From assembly GCF_964204865.1 (NCBI RefSeq), contig NC_135254.1, positions 10,793,001 through 10,857,000 on the forward strand: a stretch of 64,000 bases of DNA, in the 5' to 3' direction. The notes under the pieces were generated by a model. It did no database searches. It was not told the DNA's origin and saw only the letters and a program-made list of their open reading frames with translations. Below, piece after piece: positions 62,855-64,000 of this stretch. Made by a program: the position numbers and the translations under genes. The DNA comes from Styela clava (Eukaryota; Chordata; Ascidiacea; Stolidobranchia; Styelidae). Position 1 is the first letter of the stretch. The number at the start of each line of letters is the position of its first letter.

Positions 62855-63053
62855 AGTGTGTGCACCAATATGGAGGTAACTAATTTTGTTCGTTTACTTC
62901 ACATCAAGCTGTGTAAAGGGATTGAAACCTATCTGCAGGGGGTATATTCACTTGGCTAACACAGTCAGTCCCCGACCTCGTAATAGAACTAAATTAGGTA
63001 AATCGGAATAAAATTATGGCCTAACCCCAACCTAGTACACACACTACGGGAGT
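62855..63053 (+). repeat. Dispersed ~205-bp repeat, copy 3
   Basis: Same family as 24600-24805, in direct orientation about 450 bp after copy 2. It begins near GTGTGTGCACCAATATGG and ends near ACACACTACGGGAGTACC. Confidence 0.75.
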
Positions 63054-64000
63054 ACCCTTTGCCCAGTATTACAGCTAAAGTTTGTTATATATTCGCTCAA
63101 TATCTTCAGAGAGTGTTTTCAGTTTTTCTCAAGTAGATAACAGTTATAAAAATTGACGTGTAGGAACGAACGGCTAACTTGTCGAATTTGTTGAAATAAA
63201 AACAATTCATCTTTTTCCGAATTTGAATTATAGTTTATTCAACTTCTTCAACATCTTTCCAAACATGGTTTGAAAGGCATGTGATATACTACAACTATAA
63301 CTGGGGTTTTCTACCTTTAAAATCCGAAATCTTGAACAGGTCCCACTATTAGGCCATCATGAAAACTGATTAGTAAAAATAAATTGTGATTTGTGTATTT
63401 CGAATCTGTATTATTTGCAAACCTCCTGTAACGTTTTGCGTAATTCACTTAACTAATGCACTACCAAGCCTTACACCAGATACCGCTTGAATGATGGACC
63501 GCATAATAATTTGCTTTTACTTTGCGCCCCTTCCATCCACTGATCCGAAATAGGGGAATGTATTCGCCTGAATTATGTTTAGTAAACGGGGGAATTTTTA
63601 GCAGTGTTTTCGTTTGATTTTCTTTTCCAAATTCATTGCGATTAGCAGTATCCTACAAGAATGGCGTACCAGTTATTTACATAAACGGGAATTTTTTGAG
63701 AATTTTTTGCTTGGAGTCAGTAGGTTATTTTACTAATTATTAATTAAGCTTGAATTTAATATTTTTTGTTATTTCTACATCTTAATATTTGAGGTAAGCA
63801 GGTCTCAAACTAAAATATTACGGCAAATCAAAAGGTGTTAAATTTCAATAATTGTAGTCAATGAAGCACACACGGAGATTTGAAGTAGAGTGAACAAATA
63901 AAATATGGAATTTCATTGGGATGAATATCGACAGAAACAACGATCCACGTATGAATTCAGTCATACCAAAAACGCATTCTTTTCGCGTGTCGTTCACGTT

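Larger units (their letters stand above)
61721..64000. other. Region right of the Kelch gene
   Basis: Upstream of the Kelch gene. Apart from the two dispersed repeats (62195-62402, 62855-63053) I see no gene, RNA or transposon end. Confidence 0.5.

Overview
The window looks like AT-rich genomic DNA of an invertebrate animal. Coding sequence is split into many short exons with GT-AG introns, extracellular exons are mostly phase 1, and hAT-type DNA transposons and tRNA-like SINEs are common. Adhesion domains (C-type lectin, thrombospondin type 1, von Willebrand A, fibronectin III) combined with tyrosine-motif tails suggest an invertebrate deuterostome, with a tunicate as first guess. That placement is inference, since no marker gene fixes the species.

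Layout. (1) 0.75-4.4 kb, minus: lectin receptor gene 1 (signal peptide, CTLD, one TSP1, Thr-rich stalk, TM, short Tyr tail). (2) 6.7-11.1 kb, plus: a secreted vWA-FN3 protein, divergent from gene 1. (3) 13.8-19.5 kb, minus: receptor gene 2, a tandem relative of gene 1 with the full CTLD-TSP1-CTLD-TSP1 ectodomain. (4) 21.0-21.9 kb, minus: an internally deleted pseudogene of gene 5. (5) 25.0-34.6 kb, minus: receptor gene 3, whose second CTLD is destroyed by a nonsense codon and a 2.1-kb nested hAT insertion. (6) 36.9-41.7 kb, plus: a second vWA-FN3 gene, divergent from gene 3. (7) 44.5-52.3 kb, plus: receptor gene 4, the complete partner of gene 3, with a mucin-like stalk and a tail of eight YxxV/I motifs. 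(8) 54.6-59.3 kb, plus: receptor gene 5 (one CTLD, stalk, TM, about 460-residue tail with four YxxM motifs). (9) 60.6-61.7 kb, minus: a single-exon Kelch protein with a Tyr-rich N-terminus. The rest is non-coding.

Architecture. The locus was built by a tandem duplication (about 0.1-5.3 kb against 13.1-20.4 kb), a copied receptor/vWA divergent pair (about 0.75-12 kb against 30-42.5 kb) and a large inverted duplication (gene 3 plus pseudogene against gene 4 plus gene 5). One ectodomain design is joined to two unrelated kinds of signalling tail. Extracellular exons are phase-compatible, so whole domains are lost without breaking frame.

Reading. I interpret the locus as a rapidly evolving cluster of lectin-type receptors with ITIM-like, YEEI and YxxM tails, paired with secreted vWA-FN3 proteins. 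Domain calls and exon joins come directly from the sequence. Any role in immunity or allorecognition is inference.
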